The notes under the pieces are model-generated. The model was not told the DNA's origin. It ran no database searches and saw nothing but the letters and a program-made list of their open reading frames with translations. A program made the position numbers and the translations under genes. From the NCBI RefSeq assembly GCF_003073045.1, contig NC_037590.1:21106449-21170448 (forward strand): DNA of 64,000 nucleotides, written 5' to 3'. Each line of letters starts with the position of its first letter. Within the stretch, counting starts at the first letter, position 1. The stretch is from Pomacea canaliculata. Its lineage: Eukaryota; Mollusca; Gastropoda; Architaenioglossa; Ampullariidae. Of this stretch, positions 34,901 through 39,895 are shown piece by piece.

Positions 34901-36635
34901 GTGAAGGTTCCAAACCCCAAACACAGTATGCTCAGGTAGCAAATGACGAAAAATGAATTCATCCTATTATGATACTACATCGTAAGCATCGTTGATGTTC
35001 GTCAAACGTTTTAAAGCTTCTAGTGACCATTACAGTTACCGTGTTTTTCGGTTTACTTTCATATTGTCACGTTGGTACACCATTCACAAAATTGCCTGCA
35101 GTCAACACCAATCAGAGAGAGAGAGAATGAGCGACAGTTGGGATTATTCGGACGCTGACAGTCTGAATTTCTCGTGGTTCTGAAAAACTGCGACTTTAGC
35201 ACAAGAAATACAGACTTTCAACGTCCGAATAACATAATATACCAATGTTGTGAATACCCCTTACAGAAGATTTGCACAGATGTTAAATTTTATATTCGAA
35301 TATATATATATATTTAGATATCTCACAAAAATTATAGACAGTTTATGTTGAAATAGGTTTCAAATAACAATGTAATCAATCTGATAAGGTATCTGACAAA
35401 GTGGTTACTAAAACACCAAGAAAAAGGTCATGAAGTAATTGAGTGAACGATTAATAAATAAGAGGAATAGCTTTGTACTTACCATCAGGACATACAAAGG
35501 TAAGATTACCCATTGTTTCCGAGGCCGACTGCACCCGCATAATGATCTGAAAATCAGCAAGGGAAAGGAAACACCTTATGACAGATAGATTTTTAAAATT
35601 CTCCACCTTGTCTGCACACAAAAGCATAAGCAGTATAACTGTAGCATTGGTGTGGGAAAGCTGTGTGCTGTATGAGTTCGGAAATTTGATTCCTTTAGCA
35701 GTTGAAATTTGTAAACTGGGGCGTCAAGATAGGAATTTATAATCTGTCCAAAGGCCAGGAGATCAACCCTCTGCTACCTGACACTATTAGATGAATTGCA
35801 AGAAGTTGCGAAAAAAAATAAATAAATAAATGGCAGTGTGCCTGCCCCACCATTACACATCACCCATTACACGCAAAGTAACAGCAGAAGAAAACACCCA
35901 CAGCTGAGATGCAATGTGTAGCTAACGCTCAAAAACACTGCGCAACATCTTATTACTTTCCCAGTGACTTTACTTTGATACGACATAAAGCCTAACCTTC
36001 TTCGACAGGCATTTCTTTCTTAGTTTTTAGAGTACGTTTAATCACACTCCATCAGGGCAAGTAATGTCCGTCCTTTCTGAGAACAAATGAACTTTGCGAG
36101 TGTTAAGCTACGGACGTGTACGTGTATAGATGGACTGCTGTCTGTCTGCGAAGACCAACGTTTAGCCTCGAGCAAACTTCTCCGCTGTTAGTCTCGGCGA
36201 GCCTAAATAATGTGACTAAACTGGAAGCTTTGTACACACCTGCCTCGTTTTAGCAGTTAACTGGAAAAAAAAATGTCTACCAGCAGTCAAGTAATAGAAG
36301 TTCGTGGTTAAACTATGACAAATTCATCATTCATCCTACATTCGGTGGAAGGTCACCACTATCGTTTTTACCTGATATACACACTTATAGATGCATATGT
36401 CATTATTTGTCATGCATTACTTTTTCATACAAGCATCAATGCATGTGCGCATCAAGCACACATACTCGCACACACGCACAGAAAGAAGAAGAGAGGGCTT
36501 TTGTTACCAAAACTGAGCTCAATGAAAGTGTAACCCAAAGTGTGTACAGAGAAGAAGCCAAAACCTTGTTTTAAATATACTCAAAATTACACGGCTTACT
36601 GTCATCAAGAACGCAGCTGTGAGAGGAACTGCCAT
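4833..36635 (-). CDS. Gene A: large secreted modular protein, CTLD-LDLa-CUB-LamG/pentraxin-HYR-GCC repeats (span of 43 exons)
   Basis: I traced 43 exons by GT-AG junctions and matching phases, coding about 2,200 residues. Order: signal peptide, C-type lectin-like domain, LDLa, CUB, small Cys-rich linker, laminin G/pentraxin-like domain, HYR, Cys-rich three-exon module, 21 GCC2/GCC3 repeats, a second three-exon module with a furin-type site, one GCC repeat. Nearly all GCC exons are phase 1-1, so they can be gained or lost without breaking frame. Such domain mixes occur in extracellular proteins of the SVEP1/SCUBE kind, but I do not recognise this exact architecture. No transmembrane segment is evident, so it is probably secreted. 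Doubts: a one-base phase mismatch between exons 11 and 12, one relic GCC exon, and an unresolved 3' end. Adhesion or immune recognition is inferred from domains only. Confidence 0.85.
5291..5381 (-). CDS. Gene A exon 42: Cys-rich module copy 2, exon c
   Basis: Codes [19 protein letters not shown], then GTSC. Phase 0 to 1 like exon 18, with the same two-cysteine layout before a GCC exon. Confidence 0.72.
5672..5777 (-). CDS. Gene A exon 41: Cys-rich module copy 2, exon b
   Basis: Codes [19 protein letters not shown], then [11 protein letters not shown]. Same entry and exit phase as exon 17. Donor GTACAC is weak but gives the phase-0 end needed next. Confidence 0.65.
6407..6686 (-). CDS. Gene A exon 40: Cys-rich module copy 2, exon a, with furin-type site
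   Basis: Codes [20 protein letters not shown], then [26 protein letters not shown] and VLIQLANVT. It matches exon 16 in phase and position but is 48 nt longer, and the basic cluster RRKKR (bases 6448-6462) falls just before the terminal strand. R-x-K-R followed by S is a classical proprotein convertase site, so the protein may be cut here. The donor is GTGTGT, chosen because only it keeps phase. Confidence 0.75.
7190..7354 (-). CDS. Gene A exon 39: GCC2/GCC3 repeat 21
   Basis: 55 residues with [38 protein letters not shown] and SSCIDLVE. Last repeat of the main array; its phase-1 end enters the second Cys-rich module. Confidence 0.9.
8036..8191 (-). CDS. Gene A exon 38: GCC2/GCC3 repeat 20
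   Basis: 52 residues with [39 protein letters not shown] and ACI. Confidence 0.9.
9084..9251 (-). CDS. Gene A exon 37: GCC2/GCC3 repeat 19
   Basis: 56 residues with [40 protein letters not shown] and DACNI. Confidence 0.88.
10432..10597 (-). pseudogene. Relic GCC2/GCC3 exon in gene A intron 36
   Basis: An AG acceptor at the right end leads into [20 protein letters not shown] with PFNQ. The second half, [16 protein letters not shown] then TLETEHAC, lies in another frame and ends at a GTAAAG donor. The 166-nt length matches a GCC exon plus or minus one frame-breaking indel. A stop follows in the first frame, and the donor phase does not match exon 37. Its neighbours splice in phase without it, so it is most likely a dead member of the array. 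Confidence 0.75.
10781..10939 (-). CDS. Gene A exon 36: GCC2/GCC3 repeat 18
   Basis: 53 residues with [37 protein letters not shown] and SDCF. It resembles exon 35. Its end joins in phase to exon 37, skipping the relic exon at 10432-10597. Confidence 0.9.
11293..11451 (-). CDS. Gene A exon 35: GCC2/GCC3 repeat 17
   Basis: 53 residues with [40 protein letters not shown] and ENCT. Confidence 0.9.
11826..11990 (-). CDS. Gene A exon 34: GCC2/GCC3 repeat 16
   Basis: 55 residues with [40 protein letters not shown] and SCSL. The donor is GTCAGT, as in exon 19. Confidence 0.88.
12617..13236. mobile_element. MITE with minisatellite-like inverted ends, 8-bp target duplication
   Basis: Both ends are about 150 bp of degenerate 20-nt units of the GGACGTTTCGCCGCC kind, arranged as inverted repeats. 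The element is flanked by TCTTGAGC on both sides. An 8-bp duplication fits hAT-like transposition (inference). The interior carries a direct repeat, ATTTCTCTCGCCATTGTATC, at about 12830 and 12907. No transposase. It lies in the intron between gene A exons 33 and 34. Confidence 0.75.
13564..13725 (-). CDS. Gene A exon 33: GCC2/GCC3 repeat 15
   Basis: 54 residues with [40 protein letters not shown] and DNCNM. The next intron holds a 620-bp MITE. Confidence 0.9.
14058..14210 (-). CDS. Gene A exon 32: GCC2/GCC3 repeat 14
   Basis: 51 residues with [19 protein letters not shown] and [13 protein letters not shown], ending VCDV. The usual C-P after the second cysteine pair is C-L here, a mild divergence. 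Confidence 0.85.
14797..14955 (-). CDS. Gene A exon 31: GCC2/GCC3 repeat 13
   Basis: 53 residues with [38 protein letters not shown] and RDCT. Standard cysteine layout. Confidence 0.9.
15143..15316 (-). CDS. Gene A exon 30: GCC2/GCC3 repeat 12
   Basis: 58 residues with [30 protein letters not shown] and ADNCTL. Carries likely N-glycosylation sites (NLT, NAS). Confidence 0.88.
   Translation of the reverse strand, partial: QCVGLDNSTTSQSASVSPVRKARGTPATPPSSLTPVPLVLPPTSLLGKEPPVQITAP
15621..15785 (-). CDS. Gene A exon 29: GCC2/GCC3 repeat 11
   Basis: 55 residues with [20 protein letters not shown] and [13 protein letters not shown], closing AACL. Consensus GTAAGT donor. Confidence 0.88.
16317..16493 (-). 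CDS. Gene A exon 28: GCC2/GCC3 repeat 10
   Basis: 59 residues, the longest of the array, with [35 protein letters not shown] and SLCNI. The DKF-RAC part recalls the T- and S-type exons. Confidence 0.88.
16955..17116 (-). CDS. Gene A exon 27: GCC2/GCC3 repeat 9 (R-type)
   Basis: 54 residues with [31 protein letters not shown] and CNANYTT. Third R-type exon; the most diverged of the three. Confidence 0.9.
17286..17460. repeat. Tandem repeat made from an exon-intron junction
   Basis: Five copies of ACTGATGTTACAGTTGTC-like units at 17293, 17326, 17364, 17405 and 17445, spaced 33-41 nt. The last is the true end and donor of exon 26; the copy at 17405 keeps the GTAAGT donor. Confidence 0.8.
17447..17617 (-). 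CDS. Gene A exon 26: GCC2/GCC3 repeat 8 (S-type)
   Basis: 57 residues with [20 protein letters not shown] and [10 protein letters not shown]. Duplicate of exon 22. Its donor segment is repeated four more times in the intron beyond it. Confidence 0.9.
17718..17825 (-). mobile_element. SINE fragment in gene A intron upstream of exon 26
   Basis: Shares GTGTTTTACGCCGAGCCAGC and the CACTGTGTTGGCGACA end with the 38.6 kb SINE. The central part is missing. A sister fragment sits at the same place upstream of exon 22. Confidence 0.65.
18117..18278 (-). CDS. Gene A exon 25: GCC2/GCC3 repeat 7 (R-type)
   Basis: 54 residues with [40 protein letters not shown] and SDC. It directly follows a T-type exon, so the S-type partner expected between them is missing. 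Donor is GTAGGG. Confidence 0.9.
18453..18485. repeat. AAAC tetranucleotide repeat
   Basis: About eight ACAA units in the intron between gene A exons 24 and 25. Confidence 0.92.
18708..18878 (-). CDS. Gene A exon 24: GCC2/GCC3 repeat 6 (T-type)
   Basis: 57 residues with [20 protein letters not shown] and [14 protein letters not shown]. Duplicate of exon 21, with the same length and the same TGATGTTAC-type donor end. Confidence 0.9.
19046..19207 (-). CDS. Gene A exon 23: GCC2/GCC3 repeat 5 (R-type)
   Basis: 54 residues with [40 protein letters not shown] and a final SSDC. Groups with exons 25 and 27. Confidence 0.9.
19339..19400. repeat. Two-copy version of the same junction repeat
   Basis: ACTTACTGATGTTACAGCTG at 19339 precedes, by about 40 nt, the true donor end of exon 22. 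The extra copy still has a usable GTAAGT. Confidence 0.75.
19385..19555 (-). CDS. Gene A exon 22: GCC2/GCC3 repeat 4 (S-type)
   Basis: 57 residues with [20 protein letters not shown] and [10 protein letters not shown]. Closest relative is exon 26. Just past its donor lies one extra copy of the donor segment, about 40 nt away. Confidence 0.9.
19668..19770 (-). mobile_element. SINE fragment in gene A intron upstream of exon 22
   Basis: Contains TTTACGTCAAGCCAGCAACT and a CTGTATTGGTGGTCGTCAG end, same family and orientation as 17718-17825. Confidence 0.62.
20259..20429 (-). CDS. Gene A exon 21: GCC2/GCC3 repeat 3 (T-type)
   Basis: 57 residues with [20 protein letters not shown] and [18 protein letters not shown]. 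Very close to exon 24, including long stretches of identical DNA, so the two are recent duplicates. Confidence 0.9.
21135..21296 (-). CDS. Gene A exon 20: GCC2/GCC3 repeat 2
   Basis: 54 residues with [39 protein letters not shown] and a final EC. Typical C-x-x-C-P and F-Y-Q positions. Phase 1-1. Confidence 0.88.
21462..21614 (-). CDS. Gene A exon 19: GCC2/GCC3 repeat 1
   Basis: 51 residues, with [36 protein letters not shown] and a closing SC. First exon of the 21-repeat array. The donor is GTCAGT. Confidence 0.85.
22087..22186 (-). CDS. Gene A exon 18: Cys-rich module copy 1, exon c
   Basis: Codes [20 protein letters not shown], then GEFEDMC. Phase 0 to 1, which hands over to the first GCC exon. 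It is equivalent to exon 42 in both phase and C-x(n)-C pattern. Confidence 0.7.
22455..22527 (-). CDS. Gene A exon 17: Cys-rich module copy 1, exon b
   Basis: A 73-nt exon coding [19 protein letters not shown] and AFDIS. The acceptor used is CATCCAG, which fits the phase from exon 16. It is equivalent to exon 41 but shorter. Confidence 0.6.
22651..22700 (+). mobile_element. hAT-like terminal fragment
   Basis: CAGGGGTGGGCACACTACGG followed by CCCTCGGACG resembles terminal repeats of hAT (Charlie-type) elements. I found no opposite end or target duplication nearby, so it is probably a fragment. Confidence 0.4.
23259..23490 (-). CDS. Gene A exon 16: Cys-rich module copy 1, exon a
   Basis: Codes [39 protein letters not shown] and KIELFLS. 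Phase 2-2 in coding terms, equivalent in position and phase to exon 40. No family recognised; the four-cysteine pattern and closing beta strand recur in copy 2. Confidence 0.7.
23737..23940 (-). CDS. Gene A exon 15: Cys-rich segment after HYR
   Basis: Contains [20 protein letters not shown], then [22 protein letters not shown] and QPC. Length and spacing could suit a sushi or immunoglobulin-like unit, but the pattern is not decisive. I chose the GTGAGC donor because it gives the phase-1 end needed by exon 16. Confidence 0.65.
24332..24427 (-). CDS. Gene A exon 14: HYR domain, second half
   Basis: Codes [19 protein letters not shown] then RFNVYVQ. The Y-x-A-x-D-x-A-G-N-V-A-x-C-x-F-x-V-x-V ending is the classic hyalin repeat signature. 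Confidence 0.88.
25112..25246 (-). CDS. Gene A exon 13: HYR domain, first half
   Basis: Starts [18 protein letters not shown], the usual D-x-T-x-P-x-I/V-x-C opening of a hyalin repeat. It is separated from exon 12 by a 4.2 kb intron that holds a Harbinger element and a LINE fragment. Phase 1-1. Confidence 0.8.
25605..28725 (-). mobile_element. PIF/Harbinger DNA transposon, decayed, 3.1 kb
   Basis: Inverted ends GGGCTCCGGTGCATAGGCGG and its reverse complement define the element; related AAGACCGC/GCGGTCTT motifs repeat inside each end. On the minus strand at about 27519-27544 is GDSGYPLIP, the GDSGYP motif of Harbinger DDE transposases (DDE_Tnp_4), followed by further open stretches broken by stops. 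I could not find a clear 3-bp target duplication. A 20-nt palindrome, GTCTTAACTCGAGTTAAGAC, lies near the right end. It sits in gene A intron 12. Confidence 0.8.
28731..28910 (+). mobile_element. LINE reverse transcriptase fragment
   Basis: Starts [19 protein letters not shown], matching the N-K-A-P-G-x-D segment of LINE reverse transcriptases, and later reads NYQKK, like the I-x-K-K-x-x region. Several stops. It abuts the Harbinger right end; a left-hand part before 25605 is possible but not clear. Confidence 0.55.
29416..29669 (-). CDS. Gene A exon 12: laminin G/pentraxin-like domain, part 3
   Basis: Codes [32 protein letters not shown] and later [15 protein letters not shown]-x-G-x-I-S-x-L-x-V...L-T-x-E-E-V is the usual C-terminal strand of laminin G/pentraxin domains. 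The last residues join directly to the HYR start. Entry phase conflicts with exon 11. Confidence 0.78.
29797..30038 (-). CDS. Gene A exon 11: laminin G/pentraxin-like domain, part 2
   Basis: Codes [34 protein letters not shown] and ends PPQGYRG. The W-x-F-x-A-V-T-W-D...Y-x-N core is diagnostic of LamG/pentraxin folds. The natural donor (GTATAA) leaves one base, while exon 12 needs two, so this junction shifts frame as written. Another donor, GTAAAC at 29751-29756, would extend the exon to 29757 and restore phase with about 14 extra hydrophobic residues. A genuine one-base loss in the G run, or a sequence error, is also possible. Confidence 0.7.
30598..30751 (-). CDS. Gene A exon 10: laminin G/pentraxin-like domain, part 1
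   Basis: Codes [19 protein letters not shown], then [12 protein letters not shown]. The alternating strand pattern S-L-S-F-W is the start of a concanavalin-like laminin G or pentraxin fold. Phases are 1 to 2, with a less common GTCGGT donor. Confidence 0.7.
31191..31340 (-). CDS. Gene A exon 9: small Cys-rich linker
   Basis: Contains [17 protein letters not shown], then [16 protein letters not shown]. Five cysteines in 50 residues suggest an EGF-like or other small disulphide unit, but I cannot assign a family. 150 nt, phase 1-1, with consensus splice sites. Confidence 0.7.
31634..31838 (-). CDS. Gene A exon 8: CUB domain, C-terminal half
   Basis: Codes [19 protein letters not shown], an NNFLIIKI strand and GAGFTATW. 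The F-x-x-x-D-L-E...D-x-I-E-V-W-x-G pattern and the closing G-F-x-A-x-W strand are typical of CUB. 205 nt, phase 0 to 1. Confidence 0.88.
32151..32269 (-). CDS. Gene A exon 7: CUB domain, N-terminal half
   Basis: Codes [19 protein letters not shown] then PCTWVIEG and GQTLSVT. The C...C-x-W-x-I pattern opens a CUB domain. Over roughly its last 100 nt it differs from the gene B counterpart at only about two bases. Confidence 0.88.
32587..32685 (-). CDS. Gene A exon 6: LDL receptor class A domain
   Basis: Codes [19 protein letters not shown] then [11 protein letters not shown]. This is the canonical LDLa signature with the acidic calcium-cage residues. 99 nt, phase 1-1, no frame breaks. Confidence 0.92.
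32819..32974 (-). CDS. Gene A exon 5: C-type lectin-like domain, part 3
   Basis: Contains [10 protein letters not shown], a serine run, then [17 protein letters not shown], which ends the lectin fold. I see no EPN/QPD or WND motif, so classical calcium-dependent sugar binding is doubtful. It is 156 nt, as in gene B. Confidence 0.85.
33373..33488 (-). CDS. Gene A exon 4: C-type lectin-like domain, part 2
   Basis: Codes [18 protein letters not shown] and then FWIGNIKL. The LVIL-DDE helix and WIGN (classically WIGL) are hallmark C-type lectin positions. It is 116 nt, the same as the gene B exon. Confidence 0.85.
34293..34374 (-). CDS. Gene A exon 3: C-type lectin-like domain, part 1
   Basis: Codes [15 protein letters not shown] then a segment with FTSAQDTC. 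The W, C, F-x-x-A and C spacing is that of the N-terminal strand and helix of a C-type lectin-like domain. It is 82 nt, as in gene B, and ends in phase 2 at GTATGA. Confidence 0.8.
35143..35232. repeat. Near-perfect 90-bp inverted repeat (hairpin)
   Basis: TTATTCGGACGCTGACAGTC and the following TTTCTCGTG are mirrored by the reverse complement of the segment ending at 35232, with only a few mismatches over arms of about 33 nt. It may be a tiny palindromic MITE. It lies in the intron between gene A exons 2 and 3. Confidence 0.7.
35483..35546 (-). CDS. Gene A exon 2: end of leader and start of mature protein
   Basis: This 64-nt exon (phase 0 to 1) codes [19 protein letters not shown] followed by PDG. 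Gene B has an exon of identical length with the same MG-(N/D)-LTF-C-PDG ending. Acceptor is TTTTCAG, donor GTAAGT. Confidence 0.8.
35547..36599. other. Gene A intron 1
   Basis: Non-coding apart from possible short CA-rich patches at about 36440-36480. A GACATTACTTGCCCTGATGG stretch on the minus strand near 36050 faintly recalls the end of exon 2. Confidence 0.6.
36600..36635 (-). CDS. Gene A exon 1: start codon and signal peptide
   Basis: The exon reads [12 protein letters not shown] and stops at a GTAAGC donor in phase 0, which fits exon 2. With the first residues of exon 2 it gives a hydrophobic leader followed by RVQSAS, a plausible signal peptidase site. The layout (short ATG exon, phase-0 donor, then a 64-nt exon) is the same as in gene B, which supports this start. 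The 5' UTR and promoter were not identified. Confidence 0.7.
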
Positions 36636-37917
36636 TGTTCCTGTTCTTCTTGTCTGAATCCGTGCGCCCATCATCCTGAGCTCCTTTATTCACCTGCTTC
36701 AAGATCAGCTCCACACAGACATTCCGATCTCGTCGCCTTGCGTTCACTTCAAGTCTTCTTCCTGGTAGCCAAGTTCTCAGTTTCGACCCACTGCACTTTA
36801 CACACAGGTTTTTTTTTTCAAGGTTTAAAGCTGAAGAATCAAATAGAATAATGGGAGGTTAGAGGCCTTTGCCGTGTGTCTCTCGTTTCCCACAAAAAGT
36901 AGGACTCTGATAAAAAGAGCCACTGAAGCGAAGACAGGATCAAATGCAAAATGGAGTAGCTGTACGTGACCGGAATGGGCCTGTCGTCGGAGTTGTGACA
37001 ATTAAATAACACACTAACCTACATGTATACTCTGTACTGACAAGAGAGTGTGCACAACTCGACAAGCAAGTTGCTACATATTACATTGAGGCCTTGTAGA
37101 AACCGCGCGAAATAGCCAGGTATATGTCATCTATTAAACATGTATATGTGTACTAAATATATTTGTACTGAACACACTTATTTGAAAACTATTTCTGATC
37201 TTCAAAAACATGTTGGACAACGCCAGGCTTGAAGATGTCGTTAACTCGTCTGTACGGCACGGGATCACATGGCCAGTAAACTTAAGGTTTTTTTTAATCT
37301 TTTTGAAGATAAGACTATTCTATTCTTTTTATAATTGTGAAGGGGTTTAAGCAATTTGTATTTAAATTTCATGGCTAGATATTATCTTCCCACACCCTCC
37401 TCAGATCATTGGTCTTTTACTTTATCACCTATTTACTGAGGATGTAGCACTGTATCTTTTTTGCTGGCTTACAGCAGCCCTTTAGTATATAGTCTTCAGA
37501 AGGGGGAAAATGAAAGTTTTTTTTAAAGAATTTTAATCAGCTTGCACAATGTTACTTATTACAAAGAAATAGTAAACGTTCCTTTAGGATGAAGTCCATT
37601 GTATGTCCCGGGCGGCGAAACAGTGACGAAAATGACCATTTGCATAACAAAATATTCACTTTTATCGTGATTCTCTCCCCTGCATCGGTAAGCCGCAAAA
37701 TCGACAAACTTCTGCAGCAGCCTGGTTTCCAGACACTCAAAAAACTAAGACTGCATTCACCACATGATTTTCTGCTTAAATATTAAAGATCAAATATTAA
37801 AAATTAAGATTATTTTGTAATTTTCCTTTTCTGAGTGAAACAACCTTTTTTTAAAAAAAAATTAACTAAAGGGAGGTAATGTGTTATTACTCTTACAAAT
37901 TTATGTTTGTCTCCCTT
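36636..37917. other. 5' flank of gene A
   Basis: Should contain the gene A promoter and 5' UTR. I see no convincing TATA box or CpG-rich stretch and no other gene. Confidence 0.5.
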
Positions 37918-38177
37918 GTCATTTTAAGGCATCGCTGGTGACCAAGGGACAGCCGTGTCTTGCCTGCGGCTTTTTTTTTTTTTTTTTTTTTCTCTCTTTT
38001 TGTTTACACTGACTTCTGTCATCAAAAGCACTTTGTCTTTTAAATGCTTAAATGTTTTGTCGTAGTCACTATACTGTAATGGGTGAAGTGAATGGTTGTC
38101 AATGTGAACACTGCAGATTCATTTTATTTTTCAATGAATGTTTTGTCCTTTTTTGTGCTCGGGTTTGTTTGGGTTTT

Positions 38178-38232
38178 TTTGTTTGTTTGTTTGTTTGTTT
38201 TGTTTGTTTGTTTGTTTGTTTGTTTGTTGTTG
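38178..38232. repeat. TTTG tetranucleotide repeat
   Basis: GTTT/TTTG units inside the right copy of the duplicated flank, not position-matched to the run at 60-108. Confidence 0.9.
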
Positions 38233-38610
38233 TTTCTTGTTTTGTTTTGATTTAGTTTTGTTTTATTTTGTAAAAGAAGTCTGTCGCCCAGTCAGTGCTA
38301 AAATAAGAAATTCAAGTTCGACTTCGATGCGCATTGCATAATTATGCATTCCTGTTTGAAAAGTGACAAGGAAAATCAAACAAGAAAGCAAACAAAATAC
38401 TTGGTTTCGAATTACATCACGTTGTTTTTCGATATAATCCATCAACCGATGAGACAGAAACAAACAGTAATTCCCAACAGGATCCAGAAAACAACCAATC
38501 AGATTCATGTGAAAATCCTGCATTGTGTGCCTGTTACAAGATTGCGATGGTTACTCTAAGTTGCATTACACAGTTACACAGTTACCAGCAGCAGTCAGGC
38601 ACTTATCGCC

Positions 38611-38799
38611 GAGGGGTAGGAATTGGTGTTTTACACCGTGCCAGCAACTAAGGCTATATCACGGCAAGGCAGCCAGCCCTGAAAACAGATGTCACGTTCA
38701 GAGAAAGAACAGCGTGCCCGAGACGAGAGCTGAACCCAGGACAATCAACCTTCACTGTATTGGTGACAGGCGTTAACCGTTACCCCACCCGACCGCCCC
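38611..38799 (-). mobile_element. Related tRNA-derived SINE with target site duplication
   Basis: Flanked by ACTTATCGCC on both sides, a 10-base target duplication. Minus-strand head has GGTAACGGTTAACGCC and GGGTTCAGCTCTCG. The tail part holds the core seen on this strand as CCAGCAACTAAGGC. Confidence 0.8.
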
Positions 38800-39559
38800 C
38801 ACTTATCGCCTACCTTAACCCGAACACAACACTAAAAAAAGAAAAAGAAAGGACAACCAGCTGACTCAGTGAGTCGTGTGAGGGACAAAGACAGTCAGTA
38901 ATGGGTTTTGAGGAAGGGCGAGAGCCCGTGAGGGTTACGCCGGTTCAAAATTAATGTGGCAGTCTCTTGAAACGGCCATAACAGATATTAGTGGAGCATA
39001 AAATACATCGTCTCTTCCTCTGTCTTTCTGTAATGGCTCATTCTCTTCTAATCTTTGAGCCTATCGCCGTCGTAATGTGTTCCTCATGCTGGGCGCCACG
39101 CTTGGCACACAAACGTTCTCATCCGGGTTATTTGCTATACCTGGCGATCTATAAACATCTCCTGCAGCCAATGATAACAGAGTATAATAATAGCCCGGGT
39201 ATAAATGGCAAGGAAGAGCTCTTACACCCTGAAAAGAATTATGGGGTAAGGTCATTCTTCGTCTCAAGTATGAAGCGGATTATCAGCGGTTCTCCGTCGA
39301 TAGAGAAAGATAATGAGACCAATGTGGAGCTCTCGGAAGTTTACTGTCATTTCTGCGAAACTTTTAAACATTTCCTTTCTGGTTGTGGTCACTTAAGTTT
39401 ACTGATCTGGGCCATTTACTTAGACTACCTGGCCGACTATAACAGTACACTTGATTTAATTACACGAAACATAGTAACTGTTATTTAGCCAATGGCAAAA
39501 GCCTGATGGACACAATAGACCAACACCCATTGTTCAAAACTAGAGCCACAATTCTTAGG

Positions 39560-39890
39560 TCTATAAGTAAAGGACAGAAACTATGAAGATGTTCTCTCGA
39601 TTGCTTAAGCCTAGATTTTTGGGGTCCACCTATTTTGTATGGGCCCTGATTGCTGAGTGGTTTCAGCACACGTCCAAACCGAGAATCGAACCTGAGTAGC
39701 GCAGCAAATTTCTCCCAGTCCACCCAGCCGTCACAGATGGGTACCTGACTCCAGAGAGAGTTAGGAAAGGTAAGGCAATAAGGGAGAGAAGATGGGCGGC
39801 CCCCTCCCATAAATGATGTCCCATTGACCCACAAAGCTGGCCTCGACAGAAAAGTGTTGTCTCTAACACCTCACTCCCCAACAACCTAAA
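39560..39890 (-). repeat. Interspersed repeat, possibly a second SINE family
   Basis: On the minus strand it has GGTTCGATTCTCGG, a good box-B, and a head GTTGTTGGGGAGTGAGGTG. The head recurs at 42935-43090 on the plus strand. Confidence 0.45.
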
Positions 39891-39895
39891 TAAAC

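Larger units (their letters stand above)
37918..39195. repeat. Right copy of the duplicated flank (upstream of gene A)
   Basis: Matches 1-1450 in the same orientation. It carries a SINE at 38611-38799 that the left copy lacks. The 165-codon open frame at 38991-39488 overlaps the block but is not kept open in the left copy, so it is probably not a gene. Confidence 0.72.

Noticed and set aside
36040-36100. Possible duplicate of gene A exon 2 (TDITCPDG on the minus strand)
   Set aside because: Similarity covers only about eight residues and the bases after CCTGATG are GAGTGT, not a donor.
38991-39488. 165-codon open frame on the plus strand
   Set aside because: It overlaps the duplicated flank, has no domain signature, and the matching part of the left copy (about 1290-1445) is not open in the same way.
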